Assembly: GCA_032158295.1 (NCBI GenBank) | Contig: CM063254.1 | Span: forward strand, 1,550,001-1,614,000 | Direction of reading: 5' to 3' | Length of the DNA stretch: 64,000 nt | Source: Pycnopodia helianthoides | Lineage: Eukaryota > Echinodermata > Asteroidea > Forcipulatida > Asteriidae | Shown here: one piece after another, positions 11,373-22,769 of the stretch | How the letters are laid out: each line of letters starts with the position of its first letter | How positions within the stretch are numbered: the stretch's first letter is position 1 | The notes under the pieces: model-generated | The model's database searches: none | What the model was told of the DNA's origin: nothing | What the model saw: the letters and a program-made list of their open reading frames with translations, nothing else | Translations under genes and position numbers: made by a program

Positions 11373-14300
11373 ATGTCCACGGAATACCTGTGCAACCCTC
11401 TTCATTATGTGGAGGCAATGAAGCACAAACACCCTGACGTACTGAAGGACTGGTGCTGTACTGAGCTGTCTCATGTGTTGGATTTCAGTGGATGCGATGG
11501 TCTTGGTCAGGTGCTGGCAGGCATCATTGATATCAGACAGGGAAAAACATTTGTCAAGAAGTTCAGCAGAAATAAACAAAAAAGTAAGTGGGTTTTACAC
11601 TTTTGGGAACAGCTCAAAATCGGTGTCCACATTTTGTGCGATTCAACATATGCATGAACAAACAAACCTGTGAAAGTTTGAGCTCAATTGGTCATCGAGG
11701 TCACGAGAAAATAGTGAAAAGAGACCATGTGTTTTCTGTTTTTTCAAACATCAAGTTTTTATCAAGAATATTTAAGGAATCCTTTCTACCATCACTTATT
11801 TGAAATCATGTAAGTTATGTGTGAATCTATGAACATTTGTGTTTTTCGATCTTACCAATAGTGTACAGGGCCTTTTTTTTATTTTTTTTTTTTATAAAAA
11901 ATAATCTGAATGTTTTCCACATTTACAAATGTTTAAGTATTGAGACATTCTGAAATTATTTATGAAGTAAACTTTTCTATATTCTGGGTACATTTTGCAG
12001 TGCATTTTTGTTGGGCAAACTGAAATTAATTTACTATTGGTGCTAGTTTCTTTCAAAACAAAACTGAGTGTTGTGTCATTAAGGTTTATGACAAATGTAA
12101 CCGGTACAGTACCAAGAGTATGTTTACTAAACTGTATACAAATGATTTGTTTTGGTATGATAGGTTATGGTGCAACAGGAGTTGGTTGTGGAGTATTTGG
12201 TGCACCCTTGGCAGAAGAAGGTTACTGCCAGGCTCGCCAGCTAATTGATTTTCTTAAAGATTGTGAGTTATACTAAAAACTTACTATTGTATAGCAAATT
12301 TCCATTAGTGAAATCCAGGGTTTCTGGGCCTCGAATGTCTTTCCTTTAATTAGGTATGTCCATTTTTGGTTCTTGTGTACATGTATTCAAATGCAAATTT
12401 AGTGAGTTGATACGAGTAGGGGGATGCTTGGCCTCTGGTTCATCATGTTCAAGGTGGACAGGGGACACCCCACAAACAAAATAATTGCACAATGCATAAA
12501 GAGAACACAAAGATATGCTGACACTGCATTAACCAAGCAATACTATAGACCTGTATCGTGGTTCAGCCATCTTGAATGTTTGTTTCTTCCCTTCTAATCA
12601 TTGTAGTGTGTTACTGAACTGAGGCTGAAAGGACAAAATATTCTGACCTCTTTTTGGTGCGATGCAAATCGCTGTTCAACAATCATTGTATACTTAATAA
12701 TGGCAGCATGATGAATGTCTTAATTGTTCTGTAAATAACCTCATCAATCAAGCAAAGATTTATTGAACAACTTAAAGTATCATTGCTTAAAGGCAAAGTA
12801 TACCTTTGGTTTTCGGAACCGTTCGATTGTTTTAATCCTATATAAATGTAAATATACAATAAAACTAACCTGTGAAAATTTCATTTCAAAAGGTGGTCGC
12901 GTTTTTGAAATATCGCCAAAATCCGCAGCGAGCATGTCTACGCTTAAAGAATAATTCCTAATAGGAATACATGATCTGAGAAACATTTCTAGATTCAAAT
13001 TTTAGGGGATAAACAACTGACATATTTTTCCATACCCACATTATTTTGAATTGAAATATTTCTCAAAATGCTTTATTCTATCGATAGTTGCTTTACTTCT
13101 AACCAAGTAAGTCTTTATTGCCATACAATTTTAGAGTGATTACCAATCGTGTACCTTCCCTTCAAATCTGTTTGATAAATGTTCTAGATATCAGCAAGGA
13201 AGGTATATTTCGCATTCCTGGCAACTCTGAACGTCAACGACGTCTGAAGGACAAGATTGGGAGCGGCCTTTTAGTCGATTTGGATAATGATGTCTTCACT
13301 GCTCATGATGTGGCCTGTGTCTTAAAGACCTACCTTGGGGATCTTCCGGAACCACTGCTGACTGACAAGCATTATCCTGCTCATGTACAAGCTGCAGGTA
13401 CTCTAAAAAGGAACTATAAATAAATAATTAGTAAACTTGCGGGTACAACCATGTGTAAATCTCTTTTACGAGAGTGGTGGCTCTGAAAAGAGCCAGTGTG
13501 GTCTTGACGTTTCGAACAGTATTCTCTGCTCGTCTACTGTTCGAAACGTCGAGACCACACCGGCTCTTTTCAGAGCCACCACTCGCACAAAAGAGATTTC
13601 TTTTTACACATGGTTGTATCCGCAAGTTTACTATTTATTTATAGTTCCTTTCTATTTTCCACACCATGCAAAGCTTCAAACAACACTGCAGGTACTCATT
13701 GCACATTGTATTATTGTTACTTTTAAATACTGGTAAGGAAACCAAGGAGTCCTCAAATGGTAGGAAATAGTTTCAGTTTGAAATGTGGCTAGAAAAAACT
13801 AAATATTGTAGGGAAAAATCTATGTTAAAAAGATAGGAACAGAAATCCAATCAACATCTAGGAGGCTCCGGCTTGATGTGGGATTTGGACCAGGGTCCCC
13901 AGAGATGAACCAAACTGAAAGGTACCACCTTGCCATTCTGGGTCAATGTTCTTTTAATGTGCAACAACCTATCCTAGTATATGGGATCCATGGCTTAAAT
14001 ACATGTACCCATCTGACAATTGTAGTAAGGCTGAGTAAAAAAACAAACATGTTTAGCATCCCCGCCCGCCTCCTTTTTGGCCGCCGCCTCCTTTTTTTCA
14101 CTTTTTACTATTTAACAAAAAAAGAGAGGAAAATTTGACTAAAATGATACAAATCATTTGTTTTTGTCATACATTGCATTTGTTTTGTTATAAATAGCAT
14201 ATTTAGCATGGCAGCCATCTTGGAAAAAATAGCAAAAAAATTGAAAAATTTGAAAAAATAGTAGCGCCCTGTCTCCTCTTTTTGAAAAAGTCCGGACATG

Positions 14301-17300
14301 TTCAATGTCTTGTTCAACATGTTTCTTTTTTGTATTGTGCGTTTGAACAGTATAAAAAACAATGGATATTTGAAATTTAAAAAAGAATGGCGGCCATCTT
14401 GAAATAAAAAATAAAAAGCCCCTCCTCCTTTCTTTACTTTTAGAAACCTGGATGCTAAACATGTTTCTTTTTTTACTTGGCCTAAGACACAAACATCTCA
14501 ACCGACCAGGGATTCAAACCCATAGGCCTACTCTAAAAAAAAAAAAACTTAAATACCGTGCACTACACTGCTCAGCTACAGCAAGTTACGTTTGACCAGC
14601 TTTTGCACCCAGTTATCAATGTAAGTCTTAATGATTTAACGACAAAAAGAGCTTTGAAGTGATTGTATTTCATTGTGTTAAAATCCTGTCTATTTGTAGG
14701 TTTGACGTTTAAAATGGATGAAGTCCCATGCTTGACGGAGGAGCTTGGCAAACAGTACAGAGCCCAGAAGATCCGAGATCACATCACAGCATTGAGATAC
14801 TTATTCCTGATGCTGCCTCCAGTTTACTTAAAGATGCTGAGAGAGCTACTGGAACTCCTTCATTCCATCACCGAACATGAACATCTAAATAAAATGTCCG
14901 CATTTAACCTTGGCGTCATGTTCGCTCCGCACATTCTCTGGCCTAGATATGTGAGTACATACCTCATGCTGTCAAAATATCTTCTTGCAAACCAAGTATT
15001 TTCATTTTGATCAAAGTAAACTTTCGTGTACATTAAGGAACAACCACAGGCATCTTTTGTCAAATAGTAATCCTTGGCTGATTTCACAAAGCACTAAGAT
15101 TCATTTTAATCTTAGGATGAGTTGCCAATATCACCTTAATGATTTGAAGTGTGACACCCATGCTTTGCATAGCAAGTCAGTTTGATACATATCTTTGAGC
15201 ATCAATCTTAAGACTTTGGAATATAGCCATGGCGCCAATTTCTCAATAAGCTAACAATTAATCTTAAGTTATTTATAAATCTGAACTGCTAAGCAAAGTG
15301 TGATGTCACAATACAAATCACTATTGTGAAAATAACAGTATATACCTTAAGCTCTAGAAGTATGATGCTATCAATCATCAAGTATTTGATGAGGAGTGAA
15401 ATGTTTGATTTACTTTCAGTTGACTGCGGATGATCTTCGGGATCAGGTGTTTGTGAATAAACTCAACTGTGGTGTGGAGTTCATGGTCACACATTTTCAC
15501 AAGATTTTTAAGGTGAGTTTCAAACTTCCCCAGGGTCGGTGTAAGTCTGTGTTCAAACAAGTGGACAACTAACCCGATCTTGTTCAAAGTTATCTAAAAT
15601 GCATTCTAAAAGCCACAAAAAACAGTAAGAGAGTCAAGTAATTTATAAGTATGTGAAGTTGAATGACATAGAACCAAGTTTGCGCAGCTTGCAGTCAATT
15701 TAGGGCTGATGAAACACTTCCCCCCCCCTCCAAAAAATGGGGGGAAGAAAGGAAACAAATGTGGTTCTGCACTAAACTTTGGCCTGCATCAAAGTAGGGT
15801 TATTTTTAGAGGAATAAAAAACACTTTTCAGAAAATCAAGGTAGGTTTTTTTATTTGGTTTAGAATACTCCAGATTTCTTGGAAAGAGATGCCTTCTTCA
15901 TGTACTATGCATCTGTTTCTCAGTTACAAATATTTTAGCTTTTGGTTATTAACCTTAATGAGCTTGCATGAATTAGATTTTTTTTGTGAATGGTAAATAT
16001 TAGATTATGAAATGGACCACCTGGGCCCAATTTCATAGAGCTGCTTAAGCACAAAAAGTAGCTAAGCACAACAAAATTAAGCTTACCAGAATAAGGTTAC
16101 CGGCCAAACTACCATGTCACATGTACAATTTGTGACTGGTACCCCGCTGATTTCTGCTTAGCAGAAAATTGTTAAGCAATGTTTTCTGCTTAAGCAGCTC
16201 TATGAAATTGGGCCCAGGACATCATTGGATGAGTTGAGTTGACAGGTAAAAAGTTATCTTCTTGTTGTGAAGCAGTCAGCTTGAAATCGAGTGGATGCTC
16301 ATTAGGGTAGACTTAAAAAGTAACCTTTAATACAACTTTATTAATCTACAACAAATCTAAAGTGTGTGCATCCAATTGTATACCCACCTGCATGTAGGTT
16401 CCAGCCAAGATGTTGAAACGATGTGAACAGTACATAAAGCATGGCAAGCTGATGGAAGATGAAGACGAGAAACCTGTCTATAAACTCACTAAGGTATGAA
16501 CACCTTCACTACACTGCAGGGCTCCAATTTGGGGGGGGGGAATTCACAAGACCACAGGGCTTGTTGCTCAGAATTTTGTTCTGGACCAGAACAATTTTTA
16601 CAAGACCGAAGTCGTATGAGAAGAAAAAAACAAAACACAACAAAAGTTAACAAAATTGAACAACAGGGTTTTTTATTTAAAGTTTGTTCATACTTCTGCA
16701 CCTGTGCAGGTTTTTCACTCGCTGATGGCTTAGAAGGGTTTGATGCCAGTGGTGGGCGTGAGCAAAATGAAGTTTACTGGACCGACGTTAAAATCACTGG
16801 CCTCGGTCCTGCGGTCCAGTGTAAATTTCGAGCCCTGTACATGTACAGTCCACCATTTACCTGTTTCAACTTTGTTCATGCCATTTCATGACAAGTTTTA
16901 CATATGGGGCAATCCCTTTTTCCATTTAATTTATAATGATAACCTTTGATAATGTTAAGGTTTAGTCCTTCGATAATGTTAAGGTTTAGTCCAACAATTT
17001 TTTGATTTCACTGAGGGTACTTCATGAAGTTCATGCATGAGAATCAATGTAGGTTTCTGTCTTATGTGAGCTACTTCAGATCTCTTGAATGAGATGCCTT
17101 CATATGACCATGCATATTTTTTAAGAGCTAGCATCAAGTGGATTTTGTGTAAAGGGTATTTTGATGAAAGGGTCCTCCTGGACTTCATTGGATGAGTTGA
17201 GTTACCACAAAAGTGATTTGAATTATTATCTTGACCTTACAGGATGAATGGACAGTAAAAGGGTCATGTATCAGTGCTCCACAGACGGCTAGCGTTGAAG

Positions 17301-20177
17301 TGAAGAAAGAGAAGATACAGACGGAGGCAGCGTTAGCTCAACTCTACGCTCACGTCCAAGAGATGCCTCGTAGCTCCAAAAAGAGAAAGCTCATGAAGCA
17401 GGTTAGTGAACAAGCTCATAGTTCTACATCGTAGCACTCTGTTAAAACATACCATGCTGGCAACATACTCATTTGAAATAAGTGCAGCTAGAAAACATTG
17501 TCTATCTTAGAAGACGGACATGTCAAGATAATCTGGCCGGAGGAATACTGGAGAGAATGTCTTACACTGTCATTTATAAAGCTTCCTCAAATCAAGTCAC
17601 ATTGTCATGTGCCCTGGCAGACTGGGCCAAGTTTGCGCAAGGACCAATGGTTAACTAGTTGTTGTTCAGTGACGTACGTAGGGCATGCGCATAGAAGTTA
17701 TAGTGCAAACGACTCTAGTCATGACATGTCAACACGACCGGCGGCGACTCAACATACGTTATCAGTTTCTTATAACTGGTCCACTCTGCACTGTGCTATG
17801 AAAACGGCTATTGGTAACCAGCGATGCGACCATGCCCAGTAGGCTGGTTCCAAATAGTCAACTAGAGTGGTCCAACTATCATCGACTAGACAGAGTTCGG
17901 GCCAAGTTAGTCAAACTATGATAGTCCTTGCGCGAACTTGGCCCTGGCTCTCTTTGCCCCATGCGAGACACTCAACATAGGACATTCATGCCAGTAGCTG
18001 AAGTTTGTAAGTAATCAAAATAGCTACATTTTGAACAACAATGCACAGATGACATATAAACATAATGCTAATAATACTCATATGTTATGCTTATATGCTT
18101 AAATTAAATTCATTCATTAGCTAATAAATATCTGGGAAATGATCAGACTTTCCAACTGGATAATTTCAAAGTGCTAAATTGTGCGCTTAGCCAGGCCACA
18201 GTTGCCTATCTCTCTCTGCTGGAAATGTCACTTTAGCCTTTTAACTTGGTTAATGAAAAACCATTCTTCATAACACCTTCTCCAGAACATGAAGGGCCAT
18301 GAGTTTAAATCTTACGTCCCACCCAATGTGCGAGTGTACTCCAGAGGAGGTTTCTGCACAGTAAAGGAAGATGATGAAGAAGAAGGGCCCCCATGACATA
18401 GAAAGTACATAGGTAGACAGCGCTGGATAGCTGCAATTATTAATGCTTTTTCCTGTAATCAACAGTTTGCAAAGAATAGCAACATGCCAGGTACACCTAC
18501 AAGAGTGAAAGAAGATTTACTTGTACACAGTAGGCAACGCAAGCACACACGAAGTAAATCACTTGGAGATGTTATCGTTGTAAGTTACAGGAATGGACAA
18601 CAAAATGGCCTCCAAAAGAGACACATGTCTAGAAATATACAGTACCATTATAAATGCTTTCCTTTTTCTCTCCTGATAGCTTTCTTTATTTGTGATGCGG
18701 TCAAGCTAAATGAGTCTTTTGTCGACCCTTGTCATTTTAGTTTATTTATCTATTTGAAAGAAGTACAATCTAAGCTTTAAGGATATGAAAACCCTGTGTT
18801 GATACCACCTTTGGTTCAAAAGTTATGGAAGTCGAAACACAAGAGATGTATAGAAATGTTCACCCCTGTCGACCTACTTTGGCCTGTTGTTCAATAATGC
18901 ATTTTACCGACAAACGACTCATTTAGCTTGATCGCATCACATTTGTCCAGCTTTCAGTACAAACATGTACCAGCAATTGCTGTATGCTAGTTGTTTTGTT
19001 TGTTTGCTTGTCCTGTTCTTTGTGCCTGTGCTCTCCTGTTTCAACACAAGACGCATTCTTTGGAACACCTCCACTATTGCCTCCATGTCACTTAATTATG
19101 TATTTTCTTTTAAATTTCCTTGTAAGTTCATGATATTGTGTTTGGAAAAGGGAAAAAAAGGAAAATCTTAACAACAAGAATAAATAATCAATATTTCGTG
19201 CATTTTAAAAAGTGTTCATATAAATACATGTATATCTTTTTCTGTTTGATAAAACAGAAACATGTTTCCACCCCTGGTCATATAAGAAAAGAAGACCAGC
19301 CCCGCTTCCTCCTGCAGAACATGAAGAGGTAAATTCTGATTATCACCGCATGGCCTGGACCCAATTTCATAGAGCTCTGAGAAACAAAATATTGCTTACA
19401 ATTTTGCTAACAGAAATGACAGGATACAGCACAAATTTTACATGTATTAGTTTGGCTGTAACCTATTCTAGTAAGCATATTTGTTTTGCTTAGTACTTGT
19501 GTCTTAAGCAGCTCATGAAAATGGCCCTGTTCTTCTTTTATTCTGTACTTTTTCAGTCGTAAGATCTATAGTTCAATCTATAAGTGTAGTCGTAGACCAT
19601 TTCCTCAGTAAACCTCTTGAATGCACATATTTTGTGATTAATAGGTTTTGCTTTAATTGCAGGTATATTGATGACATCATTTGCAAGGAGTCTAATTGTC
19701 CATTGCTGGCAGCTTGTGAAAGCAAAGATTGCTCAATAGCCATGAAAAGACACAAACGTATTTTTTTATTCTTTTTGAAATGACTGCACAAACGGGATAC
19801 ATGCGTGATTTTAGACATGAAGTGCAAGATCAACTGAAAAAGCAAGAATATAGCTCAAATTAGGCCAGTGAAAGACACGAACAGTAATCTTACTCTATTT
19901 TTTTTCTGACAGACTGCACAACAAAGAGGATACATGCGTGATGTTAGACATGAAATGCAAGATCAACTTCATAGGACGCGTGCCAAGTCCTGTACGACCC
20001 CTCCTGCGAAAGACATCGGACTCCCCGTGCCACTCACTCGCACCAATCCAAACAATCCACCACCCCGGCTTCTACTACGCGTCAGAAAAGACAAGCTCCA
20101 CTCACTCCCAAACAACTTCAAGAGCTTCAGCAAGTTCCGACAACACCCAAGACAGAAGTGTTCAAGCCTGTACCTAA
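11373..20177 (+). CDS. ARHGAP19: ARHGAP19-like Rho GTPase-activating protein
   Basis: RhoGAP domain protein; the human orthologue stimulates GTP hydrolysis by RhoA and acts in mitosis. Coding exons: 11373-11583, 12164-12262, 13188-13397, 14700-14950, 15420-15512, 16398-16493, 17243-17401, 18466-18579, 19258-19328, 19913-20177. All phases fit and the sum is 1569 nt, 522 codons plus stop (human 494 aa). Landmarks match human ARHGAP19 in order: NPLHYVEAMKHKHP, FGAPLAEEG, EGIFRIPGNSERQ with the arginine finger in FRIPG, LGDLPEPLLTDKHY, NKMSAFNLGVMFAPHILWP, GVEFMVTHFHKIFK, LYAHVQEMPRSSKKRKLMKQ, and RKHTRSKSLG near the basic C-terminal tail. The first ATG follows an acceptor at 11365 with only 7 nt of exon before it. 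The final exon has a second, equally protein-like frame that runs to 20296 and splices to 22425-22515, so the true C-terminus is uncertain. Confidence 0.92.
11590..11875. mobile_element. TTAA MITE, family A, end-eroded copy
   Basis: Homologous to the copy at 176-507. Its left tip merges with the ARHGAP19 donor (GTAAGT at 11584), and its right TTAA has been replaced by a T tract. Confidence 0.65.
12787..13165. mobile_element. TTAA MITE, family B (GTATACC tips)
   Basis: Left end TTAA then AGGCAAAGTATACCTTTGG; right end CGTGTACCTTCCCT followed by TCAA, a decayed TTAA. It ends 22 bp before the ARHGAP19 exon at 13188. Sister copies are at 20399-20756 (reverse), 33036-33250 (partial), 53680-54051 and 60414-60799. 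Confidence 0.75.
13405..13660. mobile_element. Long hairpin element with CGAAACGTCGAGACC core
   Basis: Two arms of about 115 bp (13405-13521 and 13527-13650) are reverse complements. They share AGGAACTATAAATAAAT outer ends and a GTTCGAAACGTCGAGACC core. Single-arm copies are at 1318-1425, 26205-26350 and 58355-58500; another double-arm copy is at 62246-62492. The left end starts 8 bp after the donor of the ARHGAP19 exon ending at 13397. Confidence 0.7.
14035..14482. mobile_element. 450-bp inverted-repeat element in ARHGAP19
   Basis: Inverted ends AGTAAAAAAACAAACATG... (14035) and its complement ending TTCTTTTTTTACTT (14479), both continuing into TTTAGCATCC/GGATGCTAAA. Two GCCATCTTG motifs lie inside. 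No coding frame. Confidence 0.65.
16023..16216. mobile_element. GGGCCCAATTTC hairpin MITE, full copy
   Basis: GGGCCCAATTTCATAGAGC at 16023 pairs with GCTCTATGAAATTGGGCCC ending at 16216. Nearly the whole element is self-complementary. ARHGAP19 intron. Confidence 0.75.
16517..16836. mobile_element. hAT-like MITE with CAGGGCTC tips
   Basis: Tips CAGGGCTCCAATTT and AAATTTCGAGCCCTG. Relatives are at about 22770-23100 (plus) and 31937-32412 (reverse); all share CCGCAGGGCTTG- and CTGGACC-like blocks. The CAGGG start suggests hAT, but a target duplication was not clear. Confidence 0.55.
17624..17944. mobile_element. MITE with GGGCCAAGTTTGCGCAAGGAC inverted ends
   Basis: GGGCCAAGTTTGCGCAAGG at 17624 is mirrored by CCTTGCGCGAACTTGGCCC ending at 17944, one mismatch. 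No coding frame. It lies in the intron before exon 18466. Confidence 0.65.
18286..18396 (+). CDS. Candidate alternative exon of ARHGAP19
   Basis: An AG acceptor at 18284-18285 after a pyrimidine tract opens a phase-0 frame reading NMKGHEFKSYVPPNVRVYSR, then an acidic stretch ending in EEEGPP and TGA at 18394. A GTAAAG donor at 18361 would instead make a 75-nt phase-0 cassette exon. Both readings keep the frame after the exon ending at 17401. Human ARHGAP19 joins the flanking exons directly, so this would be an alternative or lineage-specific exon, or chance. Confidence 0.3.
   Translation, partial: NMKGHEFKSYVPPNVRVYSRGGFCTVKEDDEEEGPP
19740..19970 (+). repeat. Tandem duplication of a splice acceptor and exon start in ARHGAP19
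   Basis: The 100-bp segment at about 19740-19838 and the segment at about 19864-19970 are diverged direct copies that include intron tail and the first 50-60 bp of the exon starting at 19913. The downstream copy keeps a good acceptor (TTTTTTCTGACAG). The upstream copy has TTTTTGAAATG at the same point and lacks AG, so it looks like a dead duplicate. In the spliced frame the copies differ by a 3-nt indel and mostly conservative changes (the block DTCV.LDMKCKIN is kept). Confidence 0.6.
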
Positions 20178-20296
20178 AGCGAGATCCTCGATACAGAAGA
20201 CCAGGAAGCGTAGAAGTGATGGGCAACCTACCGATACTCCAGAGTCGACTGGCAGAAGTCAAATCAAACCAGTACCTAAGCCAAGGATTGTCAAGG
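19973..20296 (+). CDS. Alternative reading frame of the late ARHGAP19 exon
   Basis: Overlapping the annotated 19913-20177 exon, a different frame is open from about 19973 to 20296. It contains the near-repeat KPVPKARSS and KPVPKPRIVK and ends with AAG before GTATTA in phase 0. That fits the phase of the acceptor at 22424 exactly. The first half of the exon reads well in the frame dictated by the upstream splice (INFIGRVPSPVRPLLRKTSD). A net shift of one extra or two missing bases around 20010-20050 would join the two. It is either a frame error in the sequence, a real frameshift, or a second spliced form. Confidence 0.5.
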
Positions 20297-20398
20297 TATT
20301 ATTTTAATTACCAAGCAGCTTGCAGCTGACCAAGTGAATTTCTTTTCTTCCTTTTTTTCCCTAAGTTTCAGCATGGCTCCATGGTTTCAGTGCTATTG

Positions 20399-20756
20399 TT
20401 AAAGGGAAGGTATACAATTGGTAATCACTCTAAAAATTTGTGGCAATAAAAACTGACTTGGTTAGAAGTACAGCAAACTTTTGATAGTATAAAGCATTTC
20501 GAGAAATATTTCAATTCAAAATAATGTGGATATGGAAAAAGATGTCAGTTTTTATCCCCCAAAATTTGAATCTTACAGAAACGTTTCTCATAACTGCTCC
20601 AGATTTAACTGATCCAGATTTTTGGCGATATCTCAAAAACGCTACCACCTTTTGAAATTAAATTTTCACAGGTTAGTTTTGTTGTATATAACTACATTAA
20701 TATAGGATTAAAACAATCGAACGGTTCCAAAAACCAAAGGTATACTTTGCCTTTAA
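20399..20756. mobile_element. TTAA MITE, family B, reverse orientation
   Basis: TTAA at both ends with tips AGGGAAGGTATAC and GTATACTTTGCCT. Homologous to 12787-13165 in the opposite orientation, in the last ARHGAP19 intron. Confidence 0.75.
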
Positions 20757-20879
20757 CTGAAAAACACTGTACAAGTTTGGAGTCCTAACACATGCCTGTA
20801 TTACTAGGGGACAAATCAATAAAGCTCTGCCAATCTCTGAGTTCACTAATCTCAACTGCAAATGCACAATCCAAATACA

Positions 20880-21178
20880 AATAATAATAATAATAAGCTA
20901 GCATTTGTTGAGTGCCTTTTCCATAGGTTGCAAAGCACTTGGATATGTCCAACACAGATCAAATATCAAAATCAAAGACAAAACAAGTGAGTCTTCAGCA
21001 ATTTCTTGAATGCATCAAGTGAGCTTGCTTTTCTGCAGCTATCAGGAAGTGAGTTCCACAGAGCTGGGCCTGCATTTGAGAAGGCTAAGTCTCCCGTTTG
21101 TCCGATGCTCAATGAGAAGGTTGCGTGAGGAAGAACGTAGCATGCGTGTTGGTTGATGTTGCTGAAGCCTTTCACAGA
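20880..21178 (-). mobile_element. 3' end of a CR1-like LINE
   Basis: The minus strand encodes LAFSNAGPALWNSLPDSCRK and then SSLDAFKKLLKTHLF, the usual C-terminus of CR1/jockey-type reverse transcriptases. It then runs into a 3' tail with a GCAAAGCACTT-like block and TTATTATTATTATT. Truncated insertion in the last ARHGAP19 intron. Confidence 0.75.
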
Positions 21179-21570
21179 TGTTTACAAGATATAAACAAGC
21201 TAGGAGTGCCAGTTATGGTGTTGCTACATTGTACTTGTTAATGTTTGGCTTTGTTTTAAGAATAACTGATGCAAAATATAAACAAGCTTGCACAGCCGTT
21301 GTTTGGATTGCCACAGTGTGCATTATGTTCTTGGTGGCTCATGTGGCAATGCATTGTGTAACATGTAGAAGTAAACCTTATAAGCTTGATTATTTAGGGC
21401 TAATAGATTGATGCAATCAGATACAGATAATCACACTTGGTTTGTATCCTACTGCCAATACTATCATAATTCACCTCAATGAATTTCCCTCTTTGAACGT
21501 CTAGTTTCACCCTTTTTGTAGTGAAATCTTACTCTCGCATAACACAGTAAAGGTACAGGCAAGTTGCCCT

Positions 21571-22324
21571 TTAACCCTTTCAGTCCCGCTCCCGGGATAT
21601 CCCGGGTTCCGTAGACGCGCACCAGATCCCGCTCCCGGGATATCCCGGGTGGCGCGGTCGCTTTACATTTGTATATGTCACGGTCGTACCATAAACGCTA
21701 TAGGAATTTAAAAAACAGCACAGCACAGCTGATGAATGCCGCCCTCTTTTGATGTGCTTTGAGAATGTTTGCTGTCGGGAATAGAGGACTTTTCCGTGTT
21801 TTTTTAGCGCGACGTATGTAAGGCTGTGCGACAGTCAAGTTGAGCATTTCCTCTACTCTCGGAGTTTTTCCTTGAAAACATGAGGCATTACTTCATCTGT
21901 GGTGTTCTTTTCTGAGCCTTTTTGATTTCTTAAAGATATAACAGAGTATTCAGGTGTGTATATTTATAACTGAAATGAAAAAATCATCGAAATCCATCAA
22001 TGTTTGTAATCATTTGGGATGTCATTTGAAATGGTTGTAATCATACATGTATATTCAACGGTGTAGTTTCGCATCACTTTCGGCCAACTATTTCCGGTTT
22101 AACAGGATGTCAGAGGTCATTAAGGTCACCGAGGTCAACGAAAGGTCATGAAATTGTTGACAATCCTCTGGGTAATAAAGTGTTTTAGTATTGTTAAAAA
22201 ATAATGAAAATTATTTTTTTTATGAATTTTAAGGTAAACACACTCCAAATTGTGTGTTCTTTAAAAAAGTATACGGGATATGGGGGGTAACTGTGTACAA
22301 AGTATATGGGAATGAAAGGGTTAA
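21571..22324. mobile_element. 754-bp TTAA-flanked non-autonomous element, piggyBac-like
   Basis: TTAA stands at both ends (21571-21574, 22321-22324) with inverted tips CCCTTTCAGTCCC and GGGAATGAAAGGG, which match at 12 of 13 positions. TTAA target duplication with CCC-starting inverted repeats is the piggyBac signature. No transposase frame is present. Just inside the left end, the 16-bp perfect palindrome CCCGGGATATCCCGGG occurs twice, about 43 bp apart. The element lies in the last intron of ARHGAP19. Confidence 0.75.
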
Positions 22325-22424
22325 TTCATGTTATTTGGCTTGTTTGTTTTAATTGTGTGAGGTTTTCTGAGTATCTAATGAAAATACAACTTCAAAAAAT
22401 GTTAATTTGTTTTGTCTTTATGCA

Positions 22425-22515
22425 GGAAAACAGTCCATTGTTGTCGGCTCAGCACAGCCATGACCACCGTCAACCACGGACAGCCAAGAGGCACGAGCTC
22501 AACAGTCTGGTATAG
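22425..22515 (+). CDS. Candidate terminal exon of ARHGAP19
   Basis: After the acceptor TTTATGCAG at 22424 a phase-0 frame reads ENSPLLSAQHSHDHRQPR and continues to LNSLV and TAG at 22513. It matches the phase left by the alternative frame ending at 20296. The tail is basic and serine/histidine rich. It is supported by splice phase and position only. Confidence 0.5.
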
Positions 22516-22769
22516 ACTGCAGTCATTCTACAAGCATAACCAATTTAAAATGGTAAAATTAAGATGTAATGTTCATAAAGCTGCTGAAGCACAAAGGTTG
22601 GGTAAGCACAAAATAATTTTGCAATCAGAAAAAGTTAACTGGGTAAAATATAATATGCATTTTTAAAGGCTGATTTTTCCTGGGCCTTGTGTTATGACAC
22701 ACTATTAAGCAGAAAACATTGCTTTGAAGTATTGCATATGTACAAGCAGTCATCCCCTGCTTATATCAG

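Noticed and set aside
11253..11579. 108-codon minus-strand frame over an ARHGAP19 exon
   Set aside because: Shadow of the real plus-strand exon, whose product matches ARHGAP19 and splices in phase.
19664..19760. Possible ARHGAP19 exon reading YIDDIICKESNCPLLAACES
   Set aside because: Direct joining of 19328 to 19913 gives a perfect phase without it, and its 3' part belongs to the duplicated intron tail. Kept only as a low-probability alternative.
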